Positions 35,477 to 44,926 are shown, counted from the first letter of the stretch. The stretch: DNA of 64,000 bases from Acetobacteraceae bacterium (GCA_004843165.1 CP039459.1:747501-811500); one strand, 5' to 3'. Made by a program: numbers and translations. Notes: a model not told the origin generated them from the sequence alone.

Positions 35477-37789
35477 ATTCGTAATCTATCTCTGAATGAA
35501 GACGAGGATCTTCCTGAATTTTTCGTCAAAGAAGCACCTCTGCCAAAAGAGGCTCCCATTCCCTCTCTTAAAAAAATGATTGATCTCTCAAAACCACGCT
35601 GGATCAAAGCAGGGCAAGAAATTGAAATCTCCGGCGCTAAAATCAAGGACGGCATGCTCTATATCGGTGAAGTGCCCCGCAACAGCGCCTCTGCACAAAC
35701 GGATTACGGCCCTGAACTGATCAATTTAGCCCTTGATATTGCGCCAATGGGGCAATTTACAATGCGCCAGACAGGTTATTGGCCAAGCTATGATGCACTT
35801 GCCCCCTCTGGACGCCGTGCCTATCTCCATTGGCTTTCAGAAGGACGCCGTCATAAAGAGGCCGACCCTGGACTGGTTTTTCTCTTTTTTTATGGTTTAG
35901 AGCGGCGCATTCTGACCTCACCGCTGCCTTTAACGGCGGAACGGCAAGAGGAATGGCAAAATATTGCAACGGAATTAAAAGCGCTTTTAAAAACCTATGG
36001 GCCACGCTCTCCCTCTTTGGCCGGTTATATTTCCAGATTGCTGGAATGGATGGAGGATTTCCAATCCGCAACAGATAAGAACGTCACCCCAAAATCTCTG
36101 GAAAGATTTCTGATTCCTGAAGACACCGAAGAAGCGGATCTGCCAAAAGCTTGGCAACAAATTTGGGAAAATATTCAGCAGACCTATCCCTATCCTAGAG
36201 CTAAACGTACCGAACTGCCTTGGCGTTTGCGCTTAGCACTCGGACAAATCAGCCGTGATGCCAAACCGCTTTCGCCGCCGATGGCGCTGGCATGGCTGCA
36301 TTATCATCCTGACACAAACCTCCGCACGCCTGCGGCACGCTGTCCTAAACAATTTGACCAGCTTTTCATGGCACATTTTGCCAAAAATTTTCCGCAATGG
36401 ATGCGCCTCTTAAAAAGCCGCACGCCACTCAAAAAAACCTATTCGCCGGCCTCACATGCTTTGCAATTTCACCCAGCACTTAAAATGGAATTTTCCGACA
36501 TTCCAGATATTAGCCGTCTCAAAAATGGTTTAAGCAAGCTCGAAGATATTGCGATTCATGTATGTGATCAGCTCGATCTATACAGCCGTGCCCTTTCCAA
36601 AGAGCCAAATGATCCGGAAAATATGGATCTGCAAATTCTACTCCCCTTTATGCTTTGGCCAGAAGGGATGCAGATTAAAATTAAGGACTTAACAGACAAA
36701 ATCACCCAACAAGGGGCAGAAACTTATTGCTTTCATGAAATCTTTGAAGCCATAAATCCACAGCCAGAAAAAGACCTCACCCTACCTAAACGACTTTCTT
36801 TAAAACAAATTCAAGTCTTGGTCGAAAGTCTCAAAAGCTTAAATATCGGGGTAGAGCCTATCCCAACAAAAAATGCTGTCGATCTTTCCGAAAAATACAC
36901 CTTTTTTCCTTATCCTTTTCAGGAGAATGAAAATCAGGAAGATATTCCCGCCTTTACCCAGCTTTTCTTACAATTAGGGGTCGCTTTAGCCCTCTCTGAT
37001 GCCGAAGGGGTAAATCCGCCCCGAAGGGAATTTTTGGAAAAACAGCTCCTCAGCGCTGATTTTTCTACAGCAACAGACAGCTCTCTCCGCTTGATGCAAA
37101 ATAAGGCGCATATACTTTATTTAAGCACGCTTTCATCAACAAAAATTTTTAATCTGACAAAAAAACTCCTGCCAAATTTGGAACTCACACAGACGCAAAA
37201 GATTTTGTTGTTAAACCGCATGATTATGCAGGCAAAATTAACGGGGATGGTCTCCATTGGGGCGATAAAATTTTTAGAGAAAATCTATAAATTATTCGAT
37301 CAGGAGATAAGCACTCTCCCAAGTGATGTTAGCCGAGGCGGGATAGATGCGCCTGCACCGAAATCAAAAACACGCACCGCCACACACACCCTCCAGCTGG
37401 ATTTAGAAAAAATCGAGGAAAAACGCCAAGCCACCGAAGCCATCAGCGGCATTTTAGATCATATTTTCAATCCGGAAGCAGAAAAAGAGCCCCCCTCTCC
37501 AGCCTCGATACCTGTCGCCCCTGAAATACAGGCGGAAGAGAGTTCTGATACATCGCAGATTTTTCCTGACCTAGACACAGCGCACCGCAAAATGGCACAA
37601 GCGCTGATCGCAAAAACAGAATGGGACAGAACAGAAATTGAAGCTTTAGCCGAAAAATTCGACCTTATGGCGGAAGGGGCGCTCGAAGTCATTAACGATG
37701 CCGCTTTTGATCTTTATGACGCGCCTTTCATCGAGGGCGAAGACCCGTTTGAAATCAATCCGGAGATTTTGGAACAATTTCAGGCCTAA
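35477..37789 (+). CDS. TerB_N/TerB_C-domain protein, probable ATT start
   Basis: About 770 residues. The TerB_N signature YWPSYDALAPSGRRAYLHWL...FLFFYGLERRIL begins near residue 101; the C-terminal 150 residues form a TerB_C-like region with acidic helices. The first ATG is at 35576, but the open frame runs upstream without ATG, GTG or TTG. AGGA at 35465..35468 is exactly 8 bases before an in-frame ATT at 35477, giving the plausible N-terminus (M)RNLSLNEDEDLPEFF. TerB_N/C proteins are known from stress and defence neighbourhoods with an ATPase and a helicase; candidates for these lie at 49611..53273. Confidence 0.8.
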   Translation: MRNLSLNEDEDLPEFFVKEAPLPKEAPIPSLKKMIDLSKPRWIKAGQEIEISGAKIKDGMLYIGEVPRNSASAQTDYGPELINLALDIAPMGQFTMRQTGYWPSYDALAPSGRRAYLHWLSEGRRHKEADPGLVFLFFYGLERRILTSPLPLTAERQEEWQNIATELKALLKTYGPRSPSLAGYISRLLEWMEDFQSATDKNVTPKSLERFLIPEDTEEADLPKAWQQIWENIQQTYPYPRAKRTELPWRLRLALGQISRDAKPLSPPMALAWLHYHPDTNLRTPAARCPKQFDQLFMAHFAKNFPQWMRLLKSRTPLKKTYSPASHALQFHPALKMEFSDIPDISRLKNGLSKLEDIAIHVCDQLDLYSRALSKEPNDPENMDLQILLPFMLWPEGMQIKIKDLTDKITQQGAETYCFHEIFEAINPQPEKDLTLPKRLSLKQIQVLVESLKSLNIGVEPIPTKNAVDLSEKYTFFPYPFQENENQEDIPAFTQLFLQLGVALALSDAEGVNPPRREFLEKQLLSADFSTATDSSLRLMQNKAHILYLSTLSSTKIFNLTKKLLPNLELTQTQKILLLNRMIMQAKLTGMVSIGAIKFLEKIYKLFDQEISTLPSDVSRGGIDAPAPKSKTRTATHTLQLDLEKIEEKRQATEAISGILDHIFNPEAEKEPPSPASIPVAPEIQAEESSDTSQIFPDLDTAHRKMAQALIAKTEWDRTEIEALAEKFDLMAEGALEVINDAAFDLYDAPFIEGEDPFEINPEILEQFQA

Positions 37790-37814
37790 ACGACACTCTC
37801 TTTCGTAAAAGATA

Positions 37815-37847
37815 AAAATGGCAGGGAAAATCCCCTGCCACATTTTA
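37815..37847. terminator. Convergent terminator between the TerB gene and the DUF3137 gene
   Basis: TGGCAGGG pairs with CCCTGCCA around AAAATC, flanked by AAAA on one side and TTTT on the other. It can stop transcription from both sides and overlaps the last codon of the leftward gene. Confidence 0.8.
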
Positions 37848-39563
37848 AGAGATACGTGCAGAAAAAAGAGAACGGCGTCTGCTCAAAGCCTTTTCAGATA
37901 AACCATATGTCTCAAAGCCTTTTGGCAGCGCATTCTCTGCATTTTCATTTTCTTGACCAACCAGCATCGAAGAACTCTCTGCAACGGGCAAATATTCCAC
38001 CCAATCAACAGGTACCTGATGTGTGCGCCCATCCCCGCCGCGAACATTGATATAGGTTCGCCGCTGAACGGCCTTAAAACCATAGGCTGTGACCCTGACA
38101 TTTTCCACACCTTCGGCATTCTCTTGGACAGTGGTTTTTAAAATATTCCGTGTAACGCTTTCGGCATGTGCAAATTTATTCTCACCATAATCATTCGCAA
38201 TTGATTCATGCACCCAAAAACAAGGGCGTTTTCCATATGTATCTTTGTAAATTTCTTGATGCGAACGATGTTGGCGGTAAAATGGAACCGTCAGGAGAGG
38301 TGCAAAAGAGAAATAAAAAGCATACATAAAATCATGATGATATTGATTAAAAAATTTTCGTATTTCTGCGAGGTCATAGTGGCGAAATTTTTCAGGATTG
38401 CCGTCAATATCTGTATTTTTCAACGCATCTGTACTCAGAATATTTATCATCCCATTTTTGTTGAAAGAGAAATCGTCACCGTGCCCAATCACTTTATCTT
38501 TGAGCAACTTGACCATTTGCACCTGCGCCAATGGGGTAAATAATAAGCGGAACTGCACTTCATTATCCCGGTCTTCTGCTCCAAAAAGACTCTCAAACTC
38601 ACGGTTAGCCATCACTGTAAAATTCTGATTACTCTTGAGAGATTTCTTTTCAAGCTTTCGTATGGCTCTATTTTTTCGAAAACGATCCAATTTACCATCC
38701 CCTAAACTTGAAAGCTTAGACGGTACCCGACTAAAGCTCAGTTCTGGAGCAGCCTCATTGGCATAGACAATAAAACTCTCTGTCGCATATTCCGGAAAAG
38801 GTTCCGTAACAGAGGCCCGCAAAGTTTCGTGATGGGTAACGGTTTCCAGTTTTCCCTCGGCATTTCTTCGTTGTGTTGTCCAGCGAATGCTGAGTGAGCC
38901 TTGGTAGGTTTTAGACCCCATCCAATGTCCTAAAGTCTTGGCAAGAATAAAGGGATTGCCATTAAAGCTCCCGCTATGGGTATGTAAAATGGAGTGATCT
39001 TTTCCAAGGTTGGCATCAAAGCCAAACTGCTCATGCATCTCCTGTATACGGGCATTGTTAAAATATTTGTCAAACCTCATCCCTGGAAAGCTTTGTGCTA
39101 CCAATTCTAAAGCAATATCCCATGTAAAAAGATCATTTAATGAAGACAGCTCTTCCCATGCTTTTGCAAGCATAGCGTCAACTTGCGCTTTTAAGTCGTT
39201 TAGTTCCGGTTTTAGAGCATTTATTTGCCGCAACACCCAATAAATAAAGGGCAAGAAAATGATCAATGGTACCACAGCAAGCCAACAGAAATCCTGCTCT
39301 AAACTATTCCATAAATAAATCGCAAGCCCTAGGGAAAGGACAATCTGAATGCCCAAAATAATTTTTAGCCCTAGATATCTTTTAAATTTTGCCTTTCGTT
39401 TTTCCGCTACGGCTTGAAGCGCCAAAATGGTTTCCGTATTTTTAACCGCATCTATCCCTGATTTCTCAACCAATTTTTCAAAAAAGGCAGAAACATTTTT
39501 TGCATGTTCCGCCTTTAAATGATGTGCATAGAAATCTAGAGGATCTAAAATATCCTCACTCAA
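37845..39563 (-). CDS. DUF3137-family membrane protein (LemA partner), TTG start
   Basis: About 572 residues. Two membrane helices lie near residues 65-115 (LGLKIILGIQIVLSLGLAIYL and CWLAVVPLIIFLPFIYWVL, each given only in part of its context); the rest is cytosolic. Longer readings overlap lemA. The TTG at 39563 overlaps the lemA stop as TTGA and has GGGG upstream, giving MSEDILDPLDFYAHH, which fits best. DUF3137 proteins are commonly encoded next to LemA proteins; their function is not established. Confidence 0.82.
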   Translation of the reverse strand: MSEDILDPLDFYAHHLKAEHAKNVSAFFEKLVEKSGIDAVKNTETILALQAVAEKRKAKFKRYLGLKIILGIQIVLSLGLAIYLWNSLEQDFCWLAVVPLIIFLPFIYWVLRQINALKPELNDLKAQVDAMLAKAWEELSSLNDLFTWDIALELVAQSFPGMRFDKYFNNARIQEMHEQFGFDANLGKDHSILHTHSGSFNGNPFILAKTLGHWMGSKTYQGSLSIRWTTQRRNAEGKLETVTHHETLRASVTEPFPEYATESFIVYANEAAPELSFSRVPSKLSSLGDGKLDRFRKNRAIRKLEKKSLKSNQNFTVMANREFESLFGAEDRDNEVQFRLLFTPLAQVQMVKLLKDKVIGHGDDFSFNKNGMINILSTDALKNTDIDGNPEKFRHYDLAEIRKFFNQYHHDFMYAFYFSFAPLLTVPFYRQHRSHQEIYKDTYGKRPCFWVHESIANDYGENKFAHAESVTRNILKTTVQENAEGVENVRVTAYGFKAVQRRTYINVRGGDGRTHQVPVDWVEYLPVAESSSMLVGQENENAENALPKGFETYGLSEKALSRRRSLFSARIS

Positions 39564-40303
39564 AAGAAGGTACCCCGTGCCGCTGCTTTTGTCTCTGCTG
39601 AGGCGATAAAGGGAATTCTCGTTGTATAGCCGGCACGTGCCGCAACGATTTGCTTCGTTGGCCATTCGAAAATACTTGAATTCCACAAAAGGACAGCATC
39701 ATTATAGAGAGAACGTGCCGCTGTAATTTCTTGCTGAAGATAACTATTCTGACGCATCGCATCCGCAATCACAGCATGCGCTTTTAAGTCGGGATAAGAT
39801 TCAACGGTTAGGCGCACTTGTGCAAAAGCATTCTCTAAATTTGAGGACGCAATATTACGCTCACGGTCCGAGGCCGGGGAAACACCACTGCGATAAGCAG
39901 AAACAGATTCCATCACTTTTGTGTCCAGATCGACTGCTTTGCTCAGCAGACCAACAACATTGTTCAAAATCATAACACGTTGTTCAAGATAATTATCAAT
40001 CTGTGACGCATCCGTTTGAACCCGCTGCTGTAACTTACGCAAAGTTGCTAAAGCATTGATTTTCATAAATAAGAAAATCAGCCCCGGAAGAATACCTGCT
40101 GCGAAAAGAACAATCGCCTGCAACAAAGGCAAAATACCTAAAGAAAGCGCAATCATGCCGGGAATAAAAAAGACCGTCCAAAGCGCAATTTCAAACAGAA
40201 GAGACCCAAAACCAACTTTCACCTGAATTTGCTTATTGATGACATGCACATCCTGCCCTGCATCATTGATGGGACCTGTCAGTTCATCGAGTTCATTTGC
40301 CAT
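39560..40303 (-). CDS. lemA: LemA-family protein
   Basis: 247 residues with a paired hydrophobic hairpin (about 38-80: FEIALWTVFFIPGMIALSLG, then LQAIVLFAAGILPGLIFLF) followed by the LemA helical domain: LQQRVQTDASQIDNYLEQRV, ESVSAYRSG, SYPDLKAHA and the tail motif YNDAVLLWN...FEWP. LemA proteins are membrane-anchored helical proteins of unclear function. The stop overlaps the start of the DUF3137 gene, so the two are co-translated. Confidence 0.88.
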   Translation of the reverse strand: MANELDELTGPINDAGQDVHVINKQIQVKVGFGSLLFEIALWTVFFIPGMIALSLGILPLLQAIVLFAAGILPGLIFLFMKINALATLRKLQQRVQTDASQIDNYLEQRVMILNNVVGLLSKAVDLDTKVMESVSAYRSGVSPASDRERNIASSNLENAFAQVRLTVESYPDLKAHAVIADAMRQNSYLQQEITAARSLYNDAVLLWNSSIFEWPTKQIVAARAGYTTRIPFIASAETKAAARGTFF

Positions 40304-40530
40304 GCGTAAATATTCCTTAAGATATATGATATATTAATCTCAAACCTCTGCGCCAAAGGCTGATAGGCAAATGAAGCAATAAAAGAATGATTTTAAGTGC
40401 GAACTATCCTTTCTAAAGAGAAAAAATTTTCCCTCAAAGATGACACGAAAAATATATTATACTCTTGGCAAAAAAGGCACTTGAAGGCAGAGTATGCTAA
40501 ATCTTTCACTTCATCAGGCAGGAGTAAAAC

Positions 40531-40935
40531 GTGCCTAAATTTTCTTTTGCGATATGCTGTTTCATTGCCGCAGGCGGTATGATTGCTCTGCTCGGAACGG
40601 CCAAGGCACAGCAACCGACAAGAGGCGCTTTTACGATGCCTTTTGCCCATGATCCCAATACGCCGAAACTGCCGGCTCCTGACACGCACCTCCCCTATCC
40701 CAACCAGCCCATTACCGAAAATCAGCAAGACACAAAAGCCAACGTCAATACGGCCGGTCTCCCTGTCGGTAAAAAACCCGATCAGGCACAGCAAGAGGCG
40801 CAATCCATCATTGCCTCTGACCGTGGCCCGGCCGGGCAAAATCATGATGAAGAGGATCAGGTTTGGAATGACCCGGATTCCAACAGCACCCCACCTGGTG
40901 ACAATCCCGATAATACCTTATTTAATTTTCCGTAA
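40531..40935 (+). CDS. Small exported Pro/Asn/Asp-rich protein
   Basis: 134 residues starting at a GTG (40531) six bases after GGAG. The signal peptide (FAICCFIAAGGMIALLGTAKA) is clear. The mature part is low complexity and hydrophilic (for example DEEDQVWNDPDSNSTPP) with no recognisable domain. It is probably a periplasmic disordered protein. A strong terminator follows. Confidence 0.65.
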   Translation: MPKFSFAICCFIAAGGMIALLGTAKAQQPTRGAFTMPFAHDPNTPKLPAPDTHLPYPNQPITENQQDTKANVNTAGLPVGKKPDQAQQEAQSIIASDRGPAGQNHDEEDQVWNDPDSNSTPPGDNPDNTLFNFP

Positions 40936-41003
40936 GATCCCTTGTAACGCAGGGTAATCTACTTCCCCAATTTTCAGAAATTTATTTAAGCGTTATTTTG
41001 AAC

Positions 41004-41034
41004 CCCCGTGCCCCCTTATCGGCACGGGGTTTTT
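41004..41034 (+). terminator. Rho-independent terminator
   Basis: CCCCGTGCC (41004..41012), loop of 8, GGCACGGGG (41021..41029), then TTTTT. It ends the transcript of the small exported protein. Confidence 0.92.
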
Positions 41035-41066
41035 AAATTTAACTTAGACATAAAATAGAGATTAAA

Positions 41067-42085
41067 ATGATAGAAGATGACGTATGGGAATACCCTATAG
41101 GGGGGCCGTGCGGCTGGATGTGGCGGCGCGCAAAAGAAAAGACACTGGCACAGGATTTTAATCCTAACCATCTCCCCACCGGATCGCCTGACAGCACAGG
41201 CGGACGATTTACAACGGAAGAAAATGCCAGCCTCTCTGTCCCTCCCTCAGCGAAAGTAACCGAAAAACAAAGCTCTCCAAAATCCGATATGCCGAAAAAA
41301 GCGGAAAGCGATCGATCTTATTTAAAAGATGCGATTTATCCTGCGCCTGACTTCTCAGATTTTTTACCGACCCCATCAGCGGCAGGTTTGAAAATTTTAA
41401 AAGGCTTAAAGCTTGCTTATGGTTTTTCCGAAGAAACACTGGCGTTTTTCGCTAAATTTCTTGCCGAAGAGGAGGGTAAAAAGGCGCTTGCGGGTGCCCC
41501 CAAGAATGTTCTGAAAGAAGAAAAAACGCTTTCAAATCTCTTTGAAAAAAAAGCAAAGCCTCTTCTCCAAAAGAGCATGTCAATAAATATGCGGATAAGA
41601 GCAAAGCCAATCCGCAAACATCGGTAGAAAAAGCGAAATTAGAAAGAGAAGCGCTCTCTCAAATCGATCTTCGCCTTCCTAAGCCCAGCAAAGAACTCTT
41701 TGAAAGCTATGAGAAATAGGGGCATCTTTTAGAGCGTCACCTGATAGAAGGCAATGCGCATAATCCAACGGGCATGACAGATGTTCATCTTATTCAACGG
41801 GCGCAAACAGGCAAATCCGCTTCAGCAATTCAAAATATGGAAACTTTAATAGAGAGCTACGCCAAAGCTTTGAATAAGCCTGAAAATCAGGCAGAGTTAA
41901 GAAGACTTTTAGCCGGAAAAAGAGAGAAGGTTTGGCTTGAGCTGGATATGGGAAGAAAGATTGGCAGATATGTCAAACAGGGCAGCTCTATTGTGAAAGA
42001 TGCTAAAAAAGTACAATTTTTAATCAAACGGACAAAGAATAATCCTGAGGGTTTTTATGTAGAAACCCTTGAACTACTGCCATAA
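41067..42085 (+). pseudogene. Broken polymorphic toxin with an RNase A-like C-terminal domain
   Basis: Frame 1 runs 41067..41627 (MIEDDVWEYP...). At an A8 tract (41545..41552) one added A would continue it naturally into EHVNKYADKSKANPQ and on to SYEK. An in-frame TAG at 41717..41719 then interrupts before GHLLERHLIEG, RAQTGKSASAIQNMET, GRKIGRYVKQG and GFYVETLELLP. These blocks match the bacterial CdiA-CT RNase A-like toxin domain (the HxxxRH motif, ASxF-like block, Gly-Arg-x-x-Gly-Arg and the final YxxT). With one frameshift and one stop, the toxin should be inactive as annotated. Two immunity-like genes follow directly. The N-terminus has no recognised delivery domain. Confidence 0.75.
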
Positions 42086-42102
42086 AGGAGAATGAGGTTA
42101 AA

Positions 42103-42504
42103 ATGAATAAAAAATATTATATTGATAAAACAGAACTTCATGACGCAGATGGTTTAACAGAAGGTCATCTTTGGAAAAGAATTTTTCCTGAACTACCTGA
42201 TTTTTTCCGTTCATATTTAAATTACTCTGTTTTGGATGAACTTGGAGATGGGGAAACAGCGGCAGAGACGATACCAGTTGCCGTAAGAGGGTATGATTAC
42301 GAAACCATTAAAGAAGTTCAGGCAGAACTGGCAGAGATGACTTGGGCTGTTAAACAGGGAAAACTGAATATAGAGGATTTCCTAGAAGATGTTTGGATTG
42401 TTCTTGTGCCTGAATATCAGAATCTCCCGCCTTTGGAATGGCTCGCAGATCTCCAAAATCTCTTAGAAAAAGCCATTCAGGAAAGATATGGTGAAGGATT
42501 TTAA
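42103..42504 (+). CDS. Probable immunity protein, copy 1
   Basis: 133 residues, acidic, no signal peptide, MNKKYYIDKTELHDADGL onward. It starts 17 bases after the RNase A-like toxin remnant, behind AAGGAG, in the usual toxin-immunity position (CdiI-like). It has a near copy immediately downstream. The family is not recognised by name; the role is inferred from position and duplication. Confidence 0.75.
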   Translation: MNKKYYIDKTELHDADGLTEGHLWKRIFPELPDFFRSYLNYSVLDELGDGETAAETIPVAVRGYDYETIKEVQAELAEMTWAVKQGKLNIEDFLEDVWIVLVPEYQNLPPLEWLADLQNLLEKAIQERYGEGF

Positions 42505-42515
42505 CAAAGGTTAAA

Positions 42516-42917
42516 ATGAATAAAAAATATTATATTGATAAAACAGAACTTCATGACGCAGATGGTTTAGCAGAAGGCCATCTTTGGGAAAGAATTTTTC
42601 CAAGACTGCCTGATTTTTTCCGTTCTTATTTAAATTATTCGGTTCTGGATGAGATTGGGGAAGGGGAAACGGCGGCCGAGACCATGCCCGCTGCTGTAAG
42701 GGGATATAATTATAACACGATTAAAGAAGTTCAGGCAGAGCTTGCAGAGATGGCTTGGGCTGTTAAACAGGGAAAACTGAATATGGCGGATTTCCTAGAG
42801 GATGTTTGGATTGTTCTTGTGCCTGAATATCAGAATCTCTCACCTCTGGAATGGCTCGCAGATCTCCAAAATCTTTTAGAAAAAGCCATACAAGAGAGAT
42901 ATGGTGAAGGATTTTAA
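42516..42917 (+). CDS. Probable immunity protein, copy 2
   Basis: 133 residues and, by my count, 13 substitutions against copy 1 (about 90% identity). Start regions are nearly the same at the DNA level, and the copies are offset by 413 bases, so this is a recent tandem duplication. Substitutions cluster at charged and surface-type positions (K to E, E to R, D to N), which may reflect changed toxin specificity. Confidence 0.75.
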   Translation: MNKKYYIDKTELHDADGLAEGHLWERIFPRLPDFFRSYLNYSVLDEIGEGETAAETMPAAVRGYNYNTIKEVQAELAEMAWAVKQGKLNMADFLEDVWIVLVPEYQNLSPLEWLADLQNLLEKAIQERYGEGF

Positions 42918-42932
42918 CTTTAAGTCTTAAAA

Positions 42933-43727
42933 CTATCTAGCAACGAGACAGCCTATCAATATCGTAACAATAATGACAAAACCTAAAAAACAAAAAGTGA
43001 AATATCGTTGTGTCGTTTTTTTTCTATCATCTGTAACATTTGGCACTGAGACAGACATCGGGGGGGCTTTTACAAGAAAAATATTATCAATATTTCCGCC
43101 ATCTACGGGGCTGGCCAATAGCAAGATATTCCCTTGGGAAAAATTCCATAAAGTTCGCAATTCCGCTACTGATGGGCTGTCTTCTGACGCAATAAAATTA
43201 AACATCGCTATCAGCTGGGCACTCTCACGGGTTCCTGTTAAAAATTTCTGTAGCTGATCGCTCAATTCACGCTTCAGCGGAAGATCTTGCAACTGTGCCA
43301 TTTTCCTCTCTAAGAGATTGACGCATTGTTTTACTTCTTTCGTTGCACAACTCAGCCATTCATCCGCCTTATCTCTTATAAGATCATCCAGAAGATCCGT
43401 TAAAAGTGAATTTTCTACAACGGGATTTGTTCTAAAAACCTCTAACACGTGCCCAAGAAGTTTGAATAAAATCTCTTGATCTGCACAACTTCCCTGAAGA
43501 ACCAAAGAATAGCGGATCCGGGTATTTACACGATCCCGACGTCTTGAAGGAATGGCACTCACAAAACAACGCCATTTGCCTACAGAATACCGCTCTAAAA
43601 TCAAAGTTGGCAACTCAAAAGATGTTGCACTTTGATAGGCTGTCTTTGTCCACCAGCGTTCCGGCGGTGCCTCACCTAAAAACGCATAATCAGAGGTTAA
43701 TCCACGGGTTTGAAGCCAAAGTTCCAT
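42933..43727 (-). CDS. GTPase-system accessory protein B, C-terminal membrane anchor
   Basis: 264 residues. The N-terminal domain (MELWLQTRGLTSDYAFLGEAP, and SFELPTLILERYSVGKWRCFVSAIPS) is shared with the neighbour at 43928..44926. A single C-terminal membrane helix (FTFCFLGFVIIVTILIGCLV) follows a basic stretch, so the protein should be tail-anchored with its domain in the cytosol. It is the last gene of the leftward GTPase operon. Its family is not known to me. Membrane attachment suggests it may carry out or localise the system's effect. Confidence 0.72.
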   Translation of the reverse strand: MELWLQTRGLTSDYAFLGEAPPERWWTKTAYQSATSFELPTLILERYSVGKWRCFVSAIPSRRRDRVNTRIRYSLVLQGSCADQEILFKLLGHVLEVFRTNPVVENSLLTDLLDDLIRDKADEWLSCATKEVKQCVNLLERKMAQLQDLPLKRELSDQLQKFLTGTRESAQLIAMFNFIASEDSPSVAELRTLWNFSQGNILLLASPVDGGNIDNIFLVKAPPMSVSVPNVTDDRKKTTQRYFTFCFLGFVIIVTILIGCLVAR

Positions 43728-43773
43728 CTTATTCTCTCATTATTGCTTCATAGCATTTATCTAAACGTCATTT

Positions 43774-43927
43774 TTAGTCTTGCGTATTTACCTCGGCTTC
43801 CGGCGGGATAATCCGAGAATCTTCCCTCGGTTTCTCCTCCATGGAAGAAAGAGAAAAATCTTCCCCGCTCCTTTTTAGTTTTTGACGTCTTTGGTCTGCA
43901 TCAAATTCTCGGAAACCTTTCTGTTTT
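43774..43927 (-). other. Out-of-frame coding-like extension after accessory protein A
   Basis: Directly after the TGA (43930..43928) of the upstream gene, the +1 frame stays open for 52 codons to a TAA at 43774 and reads as a plausible charged tail (EKQKGFREFDADQRRQKLKR and so on). The same frame is open for some distance upstream, and a T7 tract (A7 on the coding strand) lies at 43931..43937. This suggests a frameshift shortened the gene, but it could be chance. Confidence 0.4.
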
Positions 43928-44926
43928 TCATTTTTTTGTTTTGAAGGAAAAAATCTCGAAAATAGACGAGCGTAAAGAGGAAGAAGCGTTTTCCGGTTCC
44001 ATCTTTTGGCTTTCTAAGACAGCCATTTTCCTCTTCTCTATCTCTCTATTAAAAGAATTCTCTAGATTGGAGAAATCCAGAAAAAATGGAAGGGTAATAT
44101 CTCCTCCTGCGAGGGGACTGGGCAATAGCACACAACAATGAGACTGATCTCGCACAGACCGCCGTAAAGCAATCTTTAAGTCTTCCGCCAAGGAATCCTC
44201 TAACGAAGCAATAAAATTAAATAATGCGACGAGTAGTCTTTCGGAATCAGAGTTCTTTTCAAAAATACTCCGTATTTTCTCCTCCAAAGGAAAAGGCACT
44301 AACTGAGAAAATTTTTTCTTTAAGCCAATCAAACATTGCTCTAACCCCCATAAAGCATTCTTTAACTCTTCCGCCAAGGGATCCTCTGACGAAGCAATAA
44401 AATTCAACAATGCAACGATTCTTTTAGAATCAGAGTTCTTTTCAAAAATACTCCGTATTTTCTCCTCCAAAGGAAAAGGCGTTAACTGAGAAAATTTTTT
44501 CTTTAAGCCAATCAAACATTGCTCTACTTGATTTTGAGTCTCCGGCTTCTTTTCCAACCATTTATCCGCCTGTTCCCCCACAGCCTCATCCAGAAATTTC
44601 GTGAGTGATCCTATTTCCGGCGGATGCTTTCTAAAAACCTGCAAAACCTCTCCAAGAAGCTTAAACAAAATCTCTTGATCCGTGCCATCACCAGATAGAA
44701 CCAGCGAATAGCGTATCTGTGTCTTAAGCCGATCACACCGCTCGGAAGGAATGGCACTGATAAAACACTCCCATTTCCCCGAAGGAAATAATTCCAAAAT
44801 CAAAGTTGGCTGCTCAAACGATGTGAAATTTTTATAGACTCCCTCTGCCCACCATTCCTGCTGCGGTACCTCGCCGAGGAACGCATAATCATGCGTTACC
44901 CCACGTGTTCGAAGCCAAATCTTCAC
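43928..44926 (-). CDS. GTPase-system accessory protein A, with internal duplication
   Basis: 332 residues. The N-terminal domain (MKIWLRTRGVTHDYAFLGEV...SFEQPTLILELFPSGKWECF) is paralogous to 42933..43727. The middle holds two near-identical units of about 61 residues (EQCLIGLKKKFSQL then PFPLEEKIRSIFEKNSDS), a recent internal duplication. No membrane helix is seen in the annotated frame. Its ATG overlaps the stop of the GTPase gene upstream (ATGA). The 3' end may be frameshifted. Confidence 0.72.
   Translation of the reverse strand: MKIWLRTRGVTHDYAFLGEVPQQEWWAEGVYKNFTSFEQPTLILELFPSGKWECFISAIPSERCDRLKTQIRYSLVLSGDGTDQEILFKLLGEVLQVFRKHPPEIGSLTKFLDEAVGEQADKWLEKKPETQNQVEQCLIGLKKKFSQLTPFPLEEKIRSIFEKNSDSKRIVALLNFIASSEDPLAEELKNALWGLEQCLIGLKKKFSQLVPFPLEEKIRSIFEKNSDSERLLVALFNFIASLEDSLAEDLKIALRRSVRDQSHCCVLLPSPLAGGDITLPFFLDFSNLENSFNREIEKRKMAVLESQKMEPENASSSLRSSIFEIFSFKTKK

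Noticed and set aside
39564-39686. Longer N-terminus for the DUF3137 protein
   Set aside because: It lies entirely within lemA in another frame; the TTG overlapping the lemA stop is more natural.
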